A DNA stretch of 64,000 nt. Source: Strigamia acuminata (lineage: Eukaryota; Arthropoda; Chilopoda; Geophilomorpha; Linotaeniidae). The notes below the pieces were generated by a model. The model saw only the letters and a program-made list of their open reading frames with translations. It was not told the origin of the DNA and did not search any database. The DNA lies in assembly GCA_949358305.1 (NCBI GenBank), contig OX442322.1:8680001-8744000 (forward strand), read 5' to 3'. Shown here in pieces: positions 29,262 to 40,448 of the stretch; the first letter of the stretch is position 1; every line of letters starts with the position of its first letter. The position numbers and the translations under genes are program-made.

Positions 29262-29279
29262 ATCCCGGACAGGCCCCCA
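29262..29279 (-). promoter_or_regulatory. Gypsy primer-binding site candidate
   Basis: Two bases after the 5' LTR the sense strand reads TGGGGGCCTGTCCGGGAT. It starts TGG, complementary to a tRNA CCA end, as primer sites do. I cannot name the tRNA with confidence. Confidence 0.65.
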
Positions 29280-29281
29280 CG

Positions 29282-30301
29282 TGTCGCGCTCAACTCTAAC
29301 CGTCGCTAACTCGTGGGTTGATTACTTAATTCGACTAACTCACTACCGCTTTGCTCAAGCGGTTTACCCAAAGAAATGATTACACAGATATAAAAGGTAA
29401 AATATAATATAGATTTATTCTGTGGGACAATGTACAGATATATCTTATATATATATATATATAAAAGGTAGGTAAAAGGTAAATCGGAATGGGTGAAGGG
29501 AAATGGAAAGGCAAAGGTAAGATGAAAGCTGGCTGGAATCGGCGAGGTCGTCTGTTGTCTCGTGCGTGTCCAAGATGGCGTCCTCGTTGTAGCAACGTGA
29601 TGTCGTCTTGGGCCGGCGTGGCAATATGGCGTCCTCGGCTCGTCTCTGGCTGGTCCTTCGGGCTCACGCTGGTCGGGCGCGAGTGAATGCTTAGTTAAAA
29701 GGCTTACTTCGGTCTGTTGTCTAGGTTTTTGTGTGGTGTCCGGCGATCACACAGCGGCGGACTCTTCTGGCTCCCGGCGGTCACACAGCGGCGGGAACGC
29801 TCGTCGTGGTTTTACTGCAGTTTAGGCTTGTGCGACCGTTTGTCTGCACAACTCGCTAAACTGGAGTGGTTTTTACTATTTCTAGCTGGTGTGCTAAAAT
29901 AGTGTGGTAATCTTATCTCGCAGGTTACTCTGCGGAGTTTGACACTGACCAAACGTACTCACGGTAAATTGTCCTTTGTCCTTGGTCAATCCCAGTATAT
30001 TTACTTGGGCCTGATCTTGTAGGACGACGGGTTTTACGTGTGTTTCTCGTTTGATGGTTGTGTTGGTTCTGCCCGCTCAGTGCAAGGCACATTCCTTTGC
30101 ACAAAGCGGGGTTGACAGGTGACCGGAATCACCCAATGGTGGGGTGGACGAGCCATCCCCACTCCCTCAGGGCAGACGCCTGTCCATTGACTAGATGTCA
30201 ATGCACTGAGGGAAGGGAGACGCGCTTGCGGCTCCCCTTACACCCGAAACGAGGTCACGAGAGAAACTCTTCGTTGACCCCGGTCCAGTCGGGTCACAAC
30301 A
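29282..30301 (-). repeat. Gypsy 5' LTR (1020 bp)
   Basis: Copy of 7985-9004. In the sense direction it runs from TGTTGTGACC (30301) to GCGACA (29282). The AT-rich TATA-like run at about 29445-29466 would be the promoter in this copy. Confidence 0.95.
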
Positions 30302-30855
30302 AACCTTAGTAGAAGGCTCCAATGTAAGTTTTAGCAACATCCAAGCAATGATTTGGGAGAATAGACTTTTGATCTCATCACAGTTGACTTAGCACAAACA
30401 CCACAAGACCAATGTCTCTGAATGTTCAGAAATAGTGTTTAAACCTTAGTAGAAGGCTCCAATGTAAGTTTTAGAAACATCCAAGCAATGATTTGGGAGA
30501 ATAGACTTTTGATCTCATCACAGTTGACTTAGCACAAACACCACAAGACCAATGTCTCTGAATGTTCAGAAATAGTGTTTAAACCTTAGTAGAAGGCTCC
30601 AATGTAAGTTTTAGCAACATCCAAGCAATGATTTGGGAGAATAGACTTTTGATCTCATCACAGTTGACTTAGCACAAACACCACAAGACCAATGTCTCTG
30701 AATGTTCAGAAATAGTGTTTAAACCTTAGTAGAAGGCTCCAATGTAAGTTTTAGAAACATCCAAGCAATGATTTGGGAGAATAGACTTTTGATCTCATCA
30801 CAGTTGACTTAGCACAAACACCACAAGACCAATGTCTCTGAATGTTCAGAAATAG
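30302..30855. repeat. 140-bp satellite, continuation after Gypsy insertion
   Basis: Completes the interrupted monomer and adds monomers starting at 30376, 30516, 30656 and 30796 (the last cut by an LTR at 30856). They alternate TAGCAAC and TAGAAAC types and do not follow the 13-monomer order seen to the left. Confidence 0.95.
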
Positions 30856-32037
30856 TGTTGCAAGACAGCGTGGAAGAATTGTTGTGCTGAGATTGTGTCA
30901 ATAAATATTACTAATTTGCTTTGATTTGTTTAATTTTCCTTTAGTGTTTTATTTTTCATAATTAAATGATATTTTTCACTTTGCAGGAATTTTGACTTAT
31001 TAAACTTTTTCAATGTTATTTAGTGTTTTAGTGTTGTGAAATGGGATAATTCAATTTATTGTCACTTATTTTCAGTATTTTATTGCGTATTTTGTTTTGT
31101 TTTATCAATTCTTATGCATTTTTCTTGTTGTACGGCATTTTTGAGTGCATTCGTCGAAATGCAGCACAGTTACGCTATACGCGTGACGTCATTTTTCAAT
31201 TCCTAGTCTTATTATTTCAGAACTTCTAACGTTTCGTTTTCACCTTTTTAAGGTAGTTTTGTTGTGTTTTAGTATTGTTTTGTACTAATTCCGGTGTGCT
31301 CTTTCGTTTGGTGTGCTCAGATTTTGTCATAGAGTTTTCGTTTCGTCGTTACGAACGTTCGTCGTCGGCCACCATATGGGCGCGGCCGACGATGTTCGTT
31401 TCGTTCGTGTTACGATCCATTTCTGTGTAGTTTTGATTAAATAGTGTGATTTTGTTCGGGAAATTATATTTCCTATATTTATTTTAACATTGTCAGGTGT
31501 TTTTATTCAAATCTTAAACTTGTATTTTCAAACTGTGTTGCTTTGCCGCCGATTAGGTGACCGTTGGGCGCCATGTTGATTTATCGGCAATTTTGATGAT
31601 GTAATCGTTTGCTTTGAATTTATTATACTATTATACTTATTTATTATTTCATTTCGAAGTGTTTTCACCTGTATTCTTTGCTATTTTTGCATTTTTATTC
31701 CGTTCGGAATTCAAATGTTTTGATGACATCATTTTGCTTGACGCTGATTGGCTGTCTCGATCGTCTGCTTGACGATCATTGTTTTTGCTCCGTTTGCACT
31801 GTTTTACTTTTCAGATCTTATTGTTGTGATTAGATTAAATATTCCTGGAATTCTTGTGATCATTTTAGTATGTCACAATCTTTATTTCGTGCAGTTTTTA
31901 TGTAACTACAACTTTGCTGTGATTTCGTTTCCTCCGTTGCTATGACAACGGAGTTTCTTTTGTTATTGTATTTCGCCGCTATCGGCTTGGCGCGTGCCGT
32001 AATGGTTACTGCGCATGTGCGGTTCCAAAAGAACCGA
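30856..32037 (+). repeat. Truncated BEL LTR (plus orientation)
   Basis: Starts TGTTGCAAGACAGCG directly in a satellite monomer and runs 1182 bp before BEL-2's LTR interrupts it at 32038. It is nearly the reverse complement of about 32385-33604, so it is the same LTR family. AATAAA lies near its start, as in BEL-1. The rest of this element is not in the window. Confidence 0.85.
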
Positions 32038-33604
32038 TGTTGCGGTCTGTCAACACCAAACAGCTAGGAATGGGGTCGGGGCAATTTGAATTTCCCGCTT
32101 CTAAAAACTCAAGTGATCGTATTGTTAAATTAGTACGAAAACCGCGCTGAGAACACAAATCCGCACTGAAAACTATTGTTGAATGCATGGAGCATTGATG
32201 GGAACACCGATGATTAATATCCAATGGAGTGCTGAATCAATGGCTAATCCAGGGAAAGGCTTAACTACTCACAACACATTGAAAACTAAGGTTGAAAATA
32301 GAAAACACGGGAGTTAACAAAAAACAACTTGTTTATTAAAAAGTTGGTTGAGAACTGAATAAAATACACTGATTACATTGGTTCCTGAGGAACCGCACAT
32401 GCGCAGTACCCAATTACGGCACGCGCCAAGCCGATAGCGGCGAAATACAGATACACAAGAAACTCCGTTGTCATAGCAACGGAGGAAACGAAATCACAGC
32501 AAAGTTGTAGTTACATAAAAACTGCACGAAATAAAGATTGTGATACACTAAAATGACCACAAGAATACCAGGAATAAAATATCTAATCACAACAATAAGA
32601 TCAAAAAAGTAAAACAGTGCAAACGGAGCGAAAACAATGATAGTCAAGCAGACGATCGAGACAGCCAATCAGCGTCAAGCAAAATGATGCAATCAAAACA
32701 TTTGAATTCCGAACGGAATAAAAATGCAAAAATAGCAAAGAATACAGGTGAAAACACTTCGAAATGAAATAGTAAATGCAGATTATAAGAATATAAAATA
32801 CAAAAATAACGGTTACATTGTGTAATCGTCGCTTGGGACAAACATGGCGATCGGCGAACAAAACAAAGGTGTTGGATCAAACATGGCGTCCGGCGAACAT
32901 TGCAAAAGCGTCAAAACGATTCGAAATTGGAATAAAAGGCACTTAATGTAAATAACGAATAAAGTAGTGATTAAATTACAAGAGTAATTAATAATTCCCA
33001 TTACAAAATACTGAATGAATACACACAAGTTTAATAAATACGAATTGTTGATCGAACCGAACATTCTCGGCTACGCTTTTACGGCAACCGACAACGAACG
33101 TTCGAAACAACCGATCGAAGCATTTTGGGCAGTTCTAATGCATCCAGAAAGAAAGATCAGACCCGAATTAGTCTGAAACAATAGTAAAACAAACTCCAAA
33201 TGAGTTTTAAAACACTAAACGAAAGGTTAGAAGACGGAAGCAAAAGTCCGCTAGGAACCGAAAAATGACGTAACGAGCATCGCAAATGTATGCCAGAAAA
33301 CGAAGAAAACATTAGAACTGCACGCAATAAACACAAAATCAGGGAAAATTAATAGAAAGGTTCATAAATGCACTCAAAAAGACACAAATAAAATAATAGC
33401 AAGGTAATAACACTACATTAAATCGAAAAGTGACAATAAAAATCAATGAAAAACATTTTAATAAGTCAAAATTCCTGTAAAGTGAAAAATATCAGTTAAT
33501 TATGAAAAATAAAACACTAAAGGAAAATTAAACAAATAAAAGCAATTAGTATTATTTATTGACACAATCTCAGCACAACAATTCTTCCACGCTGTCTTGC
33601 AACA
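32038..33604 (-). repeat. BEL-2 3' LTR (1567 bp, minus orientation)
   Basis: The sense strand begins TGTTGCAAGACAGCG at 33604 and ends CCGCAACA at 32038. The terminal bases TGTTGC/GCAACA match those of BEL-1's LTR. It lies 53 bp after the BEL-2 pol stop and is inserted into the plus-oriented LTR to its left, creating a large inverted repeat. Confidence 0.87.
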
Positions 33605-33657
33605 GCGAATTGCCGGCGAGAGAACAGAGAAGAGAAAACACAACGAGCTCAAACAAA

Positions 33658-35890
33658 TCAGTCCAGTTCAAGAGCTCTCACATGCCTAACTGATCTTTTC
33701 AGTTCACGTCCATCGGGTAGCACTACTTTAATGACTCGAGTAAAACCATCCTCACCTGGAAAAATCTCCTTTATCCGGGCAAGTGGCCAAAAATAGGGAT
33801 TTGTTCCTATTTTTTCTAACAACACGATCTGATTCACTTTGGGGTTTTTGAAATTTCTATCGCCTTTGGTTTCATAAAAATTTCGCAATTGCATAAGGTA
33901 ACTTTTTCTCCACACTCTCCAAAATTCCCAAATGAACTGTCTGCGTTTAATGTCTAATTTTCTTAAATCCGTCTTTTTGATGGCACTCAATTTTTTGTTT
34001 ATAAGGTATTTTGGTAAACCACCGGTTAAAAAATTTTCAGGCGCCAAAATTCTGCCTCCATCAACACTGTCGGGAACGTAGGACAAAGGTCTTGAATTTA
34101 ATACGGAACCAATTTCCAAAGCTAAAGTTTGAAGAGTCTCCAAATCAACGGTATATCGAAGCAAAGTTTTTCGAAGTTTATCTTTAACTGAACGGACAAG
34201 TCGTTCCCATGCCCCTCCCATCCAGGGGGACAGTGGTGGAATAAAAGTCCATAACACTCTTTTTTCAGATAAGAAAGTTTGTATGTCCTTGTGACCAATG
34301 AGCTTGCCCCATGATTGTAACTCCACACTACCGCGTTCGAATGTTTTGCTATTATCCGAGAATATTTTGGCGGGATAGCCAAAACGAGCTCCAAATCGTC
34401 GCATTGCTAGCAAAAACTTGGGAACAGAAAGATCTTCTGACACTTCTAAGTGCAAGCTTCTTGTCACCATGCACGTGAATAAAAGAATATAAACCTTTTT
34501 TCGTTCCTTTTTGTTGTTGCCAACATAAATGGGTCCAAGATGATCAATTCCAGTGTGTTGGAATGGAGCCGCTGGAGTTACACGTTCAGTGGGAAGGTCA
34601 CCAGTAGAAGGGTTATTTCTCGCAAGTTTAGCACGTCTGCAAATGGCACACTCTCGAATAACTGTTTGAATTGTTTTCCTTCCTCTTATGATCCAAAATT
34701 GTTCACGCAAGTGATAAAGGGTTTCACTAATGTCACCGTGAAATAATTCTAGATGTGCTTTTCTGATTAACAGTCGTGTGATCCAACTATCGTAATGCAA
34801 AATAATGGGATAGACTTCATCAAATGTTAACAAAGATTTTTTCAAACGGCTTCGAAGTCTCAGGAATCCGTTTTCGTCAATAAAAAGTTCGAAATTCCTC
34901 AAAGTGGAATGTTTGCTTAATTCCCTTTTGTTTTTCACGTCTTCGACTTCCTCCAAAAAATGTAGTTTCTGCGAAAGTTTCAAGATCTTCAATTGGTTTG
35001 CCTCCAACTCGAGTGGCGAGAGGGGCTCACCGCGAACAAGTTGACTTTTCCATCTCATTATGTAGGAAAACACTCTCAAAAGTCGGTTGTAATTGCTAAA
35101 ACGTCGGAAAAATTTGTAAATAAAATTCTCTTTAACTTGAATAGTCATAACAATTATTTTTCTCTCTTCATCGGGTGGGTTTTCCTGTATAACTTCTTTC
35201 TTTTCCAGTTTTGAAACATCAACTCCGTCCCACCAAAGTTTACTGTTCATCAATGTTTTTGAGTTGTGTGGACGGGTCAATAAGTCAGCTGGATTGAATT
35301 CGGTTGGCACATGAGACCATTGCTCAGACTTGGAGAAGGAAATAATTTCCTGAACACGGTTTGAGACATACGGTTTCCAAACATTTTTGTCTGAATTAAT
35401 CCAGGCGAGTGTAATAGTGGAGTCCGAGTAGTAACGAACTTCAGTGACGGGGTATCCAGGAAGAAAGTTCTCGAGCAGATATTTCGTCATTCTGACTCCA
35501 ACCACTGCTGCTGTTAATTCGAGTCGAGGAAGAGTAACTTTTTTGGCTGGCGCAATACGGCATTTACTTAACAACAATGTTCTTTTGCCCTCCACGTTGA
35601 CGACAAAAATCGTGCAGCCAAATGCTTTTGTGCTGGCGTCACAAAAAACTTCTAGAGTTATTTCCTGACCTGAATAAGTAGTTAACCAACGTTGAACTTT
35701 TAGTTCCTTGAGTTGTTGGATGTCGGAATTCCATTCTTCAATTTCTTTTTTCTCTGAATCAAGAATTTTTTCATCCCATTTTTTCGTTCGAGCCCAGATC
35801 GCTTGAATGAGCAATTTCATTTGCAGAATCACAGGAGCTAAGAGTCCCATGGGATCGAAAATTGATGCTAAAAATGAGACAACTTCTCGC
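33658..35890 (-). pseudogene. pol: BEL-2 Pol, C-terminal part, cut by BEL-3 insertion
   Basis: RNase H-integrase part of a BEL/Pao polyprotein closely related to BEL-1. It starts mid-protein at the RREV...SIFDPMGLL region just after RT. It contains RNase H (FCDASTKAFGC), the HHCC zinc region (HGDISETLYH, then CAICRRAK), and the integrase core with IDHLGPI, FSDNSKTFERG and GAWERLVRS, ending ALELD at 33658. No stop or frameshift is seen. The first 23 bases of the longer open frame (35891-35913) belong to the BEL-3 LTR and encode no BEL-2 residues. The RT and Gag half should lie on the far side of the BEL-3 insertion, outside the window. Confidence 0.9.
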
Positions 35891-37462
35891 TGTTGCGAGC
35901 AAGAACGCAACAAAAAGATCTGGAGATTTCACGTTGTTTATTTTCTGAAAGAGAGAAAAGGCTTTTTAATTTTGTTGTCAAGTTTGAATAGATTTGCAAC
36001 TCTTATCTGACATGTCCAGTTGGTTTGCTGCCTTGTTGTCACGATCCTGGAAGTTCAAGGGGGTTGTCACTTCGCTTGCCACACCTGGAATGTTTGGAAG
36101 TTGTGTTTTTAGTCTTTTGGCATTGTTTTATGTGTCTTTTTCACTTGTTTGTGTTATTTCTAGTATTTATAAGTTTTCTCCTGTTTCCAGTTCACTTGTG
36201 AGAGAGATAGGCGTGCATCGGCAAGATGGCCGCCATAGCATAAGTGAGCTGGGAAACGGGAGAACTTGAAATAGGCACAATTGCAGTTTTAGTGCTTGTT
36301 TCACTGGTAATTTAATTTATACTAACTTGTATTGGTGTTTAAGGTAGTCCACAGGTGTCTTGGGTCGCTGGATGGACGTTGGACATCATTTGTGAGCGTT
36401 TGCGAGCGTCGGGCGTGAGCGCACGCCTTGCGACGCCTCTCGTGGTCGTGTGGGTTCTGCAAATGAGTTGAATTGGTCGGGTTTCAATGTCCAAGCACTG
36501 GGAAAGTTGTACTGACCGTTCTAGGACGCAGATCCATCGTTGAGAAGGCCTGTGAGTCGCTTGCGACCTTGTTTGGCTCCATTCACGTCATTTTAGCAGT
36601 TGCATGGTCGCCATCTTGGATTTGGTGCTGCACTGGTGCCCTGTTATTATTTAGTTTGGGGTTTTATTGGAACCTGGACATAGGGAATATTTACTAGTTA
36701 TTGTTTGTATATTTACCAATATTAGTTGTTGTTAATCTAAGCTTTTACTTTTGTTATTGCATGGTTGTTAAGGGGTTAAAACTGTGACACGTTGCGCCCT
36801 CATTTGGTGGTGATTGGGTTTGAGCTCAGCATTGTGTTTTGAGTGTAACTAATGTTAGTTTTAGCCTTTGAATTATTTGTTAAGTTTAAGTGAAGTGCTG
36901 TTTGCACAGGTCATACTGTTATCAAGGTGTTAGGTTAAGTTTTGTCTTTATTTATGTTAAGTTTGACATCTGTTGTAGATATACGGAAACCTTGTCGGCA
37001 CTATTGTTATTATTCAAATCTGTATTGTTTGGTCACTGACATTTATTGTAATCAGGTGACCAGTTGTTAAGAGTAGGTTGCTAAAGAAGCAACAGTTGTT
37101 ATCAGTTGTTAAGTATTAAATCCAGTTGATATTTTTCCTCCTTCTTTGGATAATTTATTCCTGGGTTTCTTTTACTTCAATAAACATGATGGCTTGTGAG
37201 TAGAGAGCTTTGCCTGCTCTCCTCCTCCCTGGGAGCCCGGAATTTCTACCCAGCAGCTAAAGAGGTTTTGCCAATCACTTCATCTAAATGCAGTTAGGCC
37301 TAGTTTCATGCAGTCAGGCCTAATCCTTCTTCAAGTTAGGCTTGGGCTCAGAGAAAGGATTTCAGCTTGTTTCATCAACCACTATACAGTCTCGGGCGGT
37401 TTCCAGAGTTTGGTGACCAATTCGCCAGTCCTCCCCTGTGAGATCCAAGGTTGTTTGCTACA
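35891..37462 (+). repeat. BEL-3 5' LTR (1572 bp)
   Basis: Begins TGTTGCG-N8-CGCAACA, a 22-bp terminal hairpin, and ends GTTTGCTACA, followed by a BEL primer site. Reverse-complement homologue of BEL-4's LTR (59678-61255), with scattered differences. Contains an ATGGCCGCCAT palindrome and AAGATGGC-type motifs (about 36222 and 36607). Confidence 0.87.
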
Positions 37463-38206
37463 GGAAGCTGTTTTTTGGTGCCGTGACCAGGATTTCATGC
37501 GCGTGTGTACAGCGCGCATGAAAAAGAGGTCATTCGGACGTTCAGCAAGTGATTCAAGTGGTTTGGTGCGTGCCAGTTGGTTTGTTTGTACGGCTGGTTC
37601 CGTGAGCGACCGGCATCAAGTGCGCACGCCAGAGAGTCACGTGAGAGCGGCCATTGACGTCCTGAGTCTGCCAAGTCAAACACAACGCAATGTGCAAGTT
37701 GAACAGCTACAGCCTGAAAGAAGAAGAACAGTTTTAGTTTTTAAAGTGTTTTTTTGGTGGGCTGTTTTTTGGGTTTTTTTTGATGTGTCCCTTCTGGGGG
37801 GAGGGGAAGTGTGCATTTTCGTGTTTAAGTTAAAGTTTAAGTTTTTCTCCACTATAACTGCTTAGGCAGGGGAGATTTAGATAGCCTAGTAGTTAAAAGA
37901 GTCTGCTTGACAGCTTAGAGTTTTTGGGTGTTGCACCACTCAAATCCTTAGGAATTTAGAGAGTTTAGCAGTTAACAGGAATTAGTCTACTATAGGAATT
38001 AGAGACTGGGTGTTGCGCCACTCAGATCTTTAGTAGCATAGAGTTTACAGTGAGTCTGTCTGTATATCATTCAGATCACTAGCGGTTTAGTTGAGCAGTT
38101 AGTGTATTTGGTCATTGTTTGTCCAAATATCACCTGTGTTTAGAGTTGTGTGTCTTTGGTTTTTGACTGACTGATTGTCTTCACTTTCTGCCATTCCAGG
38201 TTTGAC
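37463..38206 (+). other. BEL-3 leader with primer site and conserved motif
   Basis: The primer-site-like TGGTGCCGTGACCAGGAT lies at 37476-37493. The shared leader motif ACACAACGCAATG lies at 37680-37692. T-rich and G-rich stretches follow. The leader ends CTTTCTGCCATTCCAG (to 38199), which resembles a 3' splice site, seven bases before the gag ATG at 38207. The ORF crossing the LTR-leader border is not convincing as a gene. Confidence 0.7.
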
Positions 38207-38700
38207 ATGGCTACAGGAGGTGGATCAAGGTCAGGTTCAGGGAGAACAACGCCAACAACGGTTGAGCAACAACCGCCGGAAGAAATGGACGTGTTGTCTG
38301 GGAGGTTCACGACTTTGGGGATCTCTTTGGACGCGCTTTTGAGAAGGTCCTTGACACTAAAAGATACCGGCGAGCTGGAAGCTGTAGAAATGGCTGCAGA
38401 TGAACAGATGATGAGAATGATAAACGACCTGAACACGATGCAGCCCAACCTGACAAGAGATCAGTACTTGGCAAATCTAAGGGAAATCGAAGAGTTAGAG
38501 ACACCGATTTCGGTTCTTAAGCACAGAACCCGAATGTCAAAGAAGTTCGTGACGCATTGGTCAGCAAATCCAGCAAATGCTTCAGCGTTGACGACCAGTA
38601 CGTCTCAGAGTTCGATTTTGAACCAGACCTTGTCGCAATCGACAAGAAGGCATAATAATGCAAAGCTTCCTAAGTTGGAAATGCGGAAATTCAATGGAGA
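38207..38700 (+). pseudogene. gag: BEL-3 Gag N-terminus, interrupted by X
   Basis: ATG at 38207 in good context (GACATGG). 164 codons plus two bases before X inserts. It has a Gly/Ser/Thr-rich N-terminus, then helical segments with a coiled-coil look (LEAVEMAADEQMMRMINDL). A Ser/Thr linker leads into LPKLEMRKFNGD, the signature that opens the DUF1759-type BEL Gag domain. The frame resumes at 47423 after X and one GAGA duplication are discounted. The last 12 or so codons of the present open frame are X LTR sequence. Confidence 0.87.
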
Positions 38701-40448
38701 TGTTGCGAGCAGAAACGCAACAGAAATAATGTTAAGTTGAAAAAAGAGCTTCAGTTTTTTTACCTGAATCGATGGAATATTCATGTTGTTTTTTCCTTTG
38801 TCGTAAGCTATTCGGATCTTTGTTTATTGGTCGGAATATATCGCAGCAGAATCTTAAGTCGTAGAATTTTCGCCAGTAGTTTGAGATTCGGGCGTGTCGC
38901 GCCATCTTGTGTTAAGTTCGGGCATCGGACTTATCTACAAAGGAAAAGTTAAGGTTTTTAATTTCGGTTCCGGTTAGTTTGAATAGTTTTCGAGGACTTA
39001 TCTGACACGGTACAGGCAGGCATTGGGTCGCTAATTAAAGGCGATAACGGCGAGGATGGGTTTCAAAGCGAAAAGCGAAGTCGTCGCAGTTTATCGAGCG
39101 GTTTGGTCTGGCGAAACTCGTAGCGCACCCGGGAAGATGTTGTTTGTACCTGTAAATTTAAATCCATTAGTTTAGAAACCACTCCAGTGATTAAATAAAT
39201 AGTTTTAGTTGTAATTTACCGTGGATTAAAGTCCGATGATTCGGCGTTGGGCCGAGGCGAAGCTTCGTTGGTCACCAAGGAGCGTTGATCGGCTAGATCC
39301 GCCATTAGAAGACAGTTGGTACAACGAGCCTCGTTTTCGATTGAGATTTAATTTGATTCAGAATAAGATTTGCTCGAATTAAGTTTTTACTGTATGATTT
39401 TATTACGATTTCGAATTGATTAGCTGATTATTTCTTCGTTGTTTTGTGTTTCGGATAAGATTTAATCGTTTAGTCGGGTGTCACGTGATTTGAGACATCG
39501 TGCATCTTTTCGGTCGAGTTCGGGTTTTATAACTCGCCCGCGAATAGCATTGGGTTTGGTGCGGGAGATGGGAATTTAATTCCGTGCTATGCAATAGATT
39601 TATTAAATGCGCACAAGGAGTGTTGAGGATGCATTATTTGAATTCTTTATTCGTATTAAAACAGTGACCAAGTCCGGGATGCGAGAATTGCGATTGATTA
39701 GATTACGTCTCCGTTTACATTGATTAGGCGACGTCTCGTGGCGAAATGTAGCAGTTTTCGGGTTTTCGAGATTTCCATTCAATGTTTATTGAGGTTTTAG
39801 ATTTTTAAGGGTTTGCACCTTCTTTCTATTTATTTCGCTGTATTAAATAATCATTAGTGTTTGAGTTATTTATATGCACGATTTTCGATATTAAAGATAA
39901 GTTTTTTGGTGTAATTTGAACTCTCAACGGCCGTTCTTGTTCTGTTGTACGGAGGCCGTTTTGAGACATTGGGTTTTTGATATATTGTTGTTTATTTTAT
40001 TAGTAGTGTACTCGTGTTGACGTTTATTGTTATTAGAGTCCGTGGCACGAGTTTATACATTGTAAGAACAGTTATAGTTCTGATTTGAACGATTAAACAT
40101 CGGTTTATATTTGTTCGTAAATAAGAACGAGTGTTTCTTTTCGGTTGCACACAAGCGCGAGATTCGAATCTGCGCCATCTTTGATTTATGAAAGACGAGA
40201 TTGATATTCGAGCCCGAATATCCGCCAACAGTCATGTTTAAAGCAAAAGCCAGGTTCTCGAGTTTTGGTCGACATGGAGAGGACAATGATGGCCAAGTCA
40301 GAAAACTTGATATGCGTTATCAAATGTCAGAATGGTTTCAATCGAGTCGAGTAGTGAAAAGTGCTGTGCGAAGATTTGATCGCTCGAATGTTTATTACGA
40401 GGTGCGTGAGTTGCCAGTCCTTGCAGCAATCACTGCTTGCTGGCAACA
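38701..40448 (+). repeat. X 5' LTR (1748 bp)
   Basis: Begins with the hairpin TGTTGCG-N8-CGCAACA (38701-38722) and ends GCTGGCAACA. Contains GCGCCATCTT motifs near 38901 and 40170. Its small ORFs recur exactly in the 3' copy. Confidence 0.93.

Larger units (their letters stand above)
7985..30301 (-). mobile_element. Ty3/Gypsy LTR retrotransposon, host of a nested Copia
   Basis: Complete element in minus orientation: 5' LTR 29282-30301, primer site, gag (split), pol, third ORF, polypurine tract, 3' LTR 7985-9004. Both LTRs are 1020 bp and look identical, so insertion was recent. It interrupts one 140-bp satellite monomer. The 70 bp before and 74 bp after, minus a 4-bp AACC duplication (7981-7984 and 30302-30305), restore exactly 140 bp. 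Without the nested 8.8-kb Copia the element would be about 13.5 kb, long for Gypsy because of a large gag and an extra 3' ORF. Confidence 0.95.

Noticed and set aside
35891-35912. The 22-bp TGTTGCG...CGCAACA sequence as a tiny independent element
   Set aside because: It is always the start of a BEL LTR and never occurs alone here.
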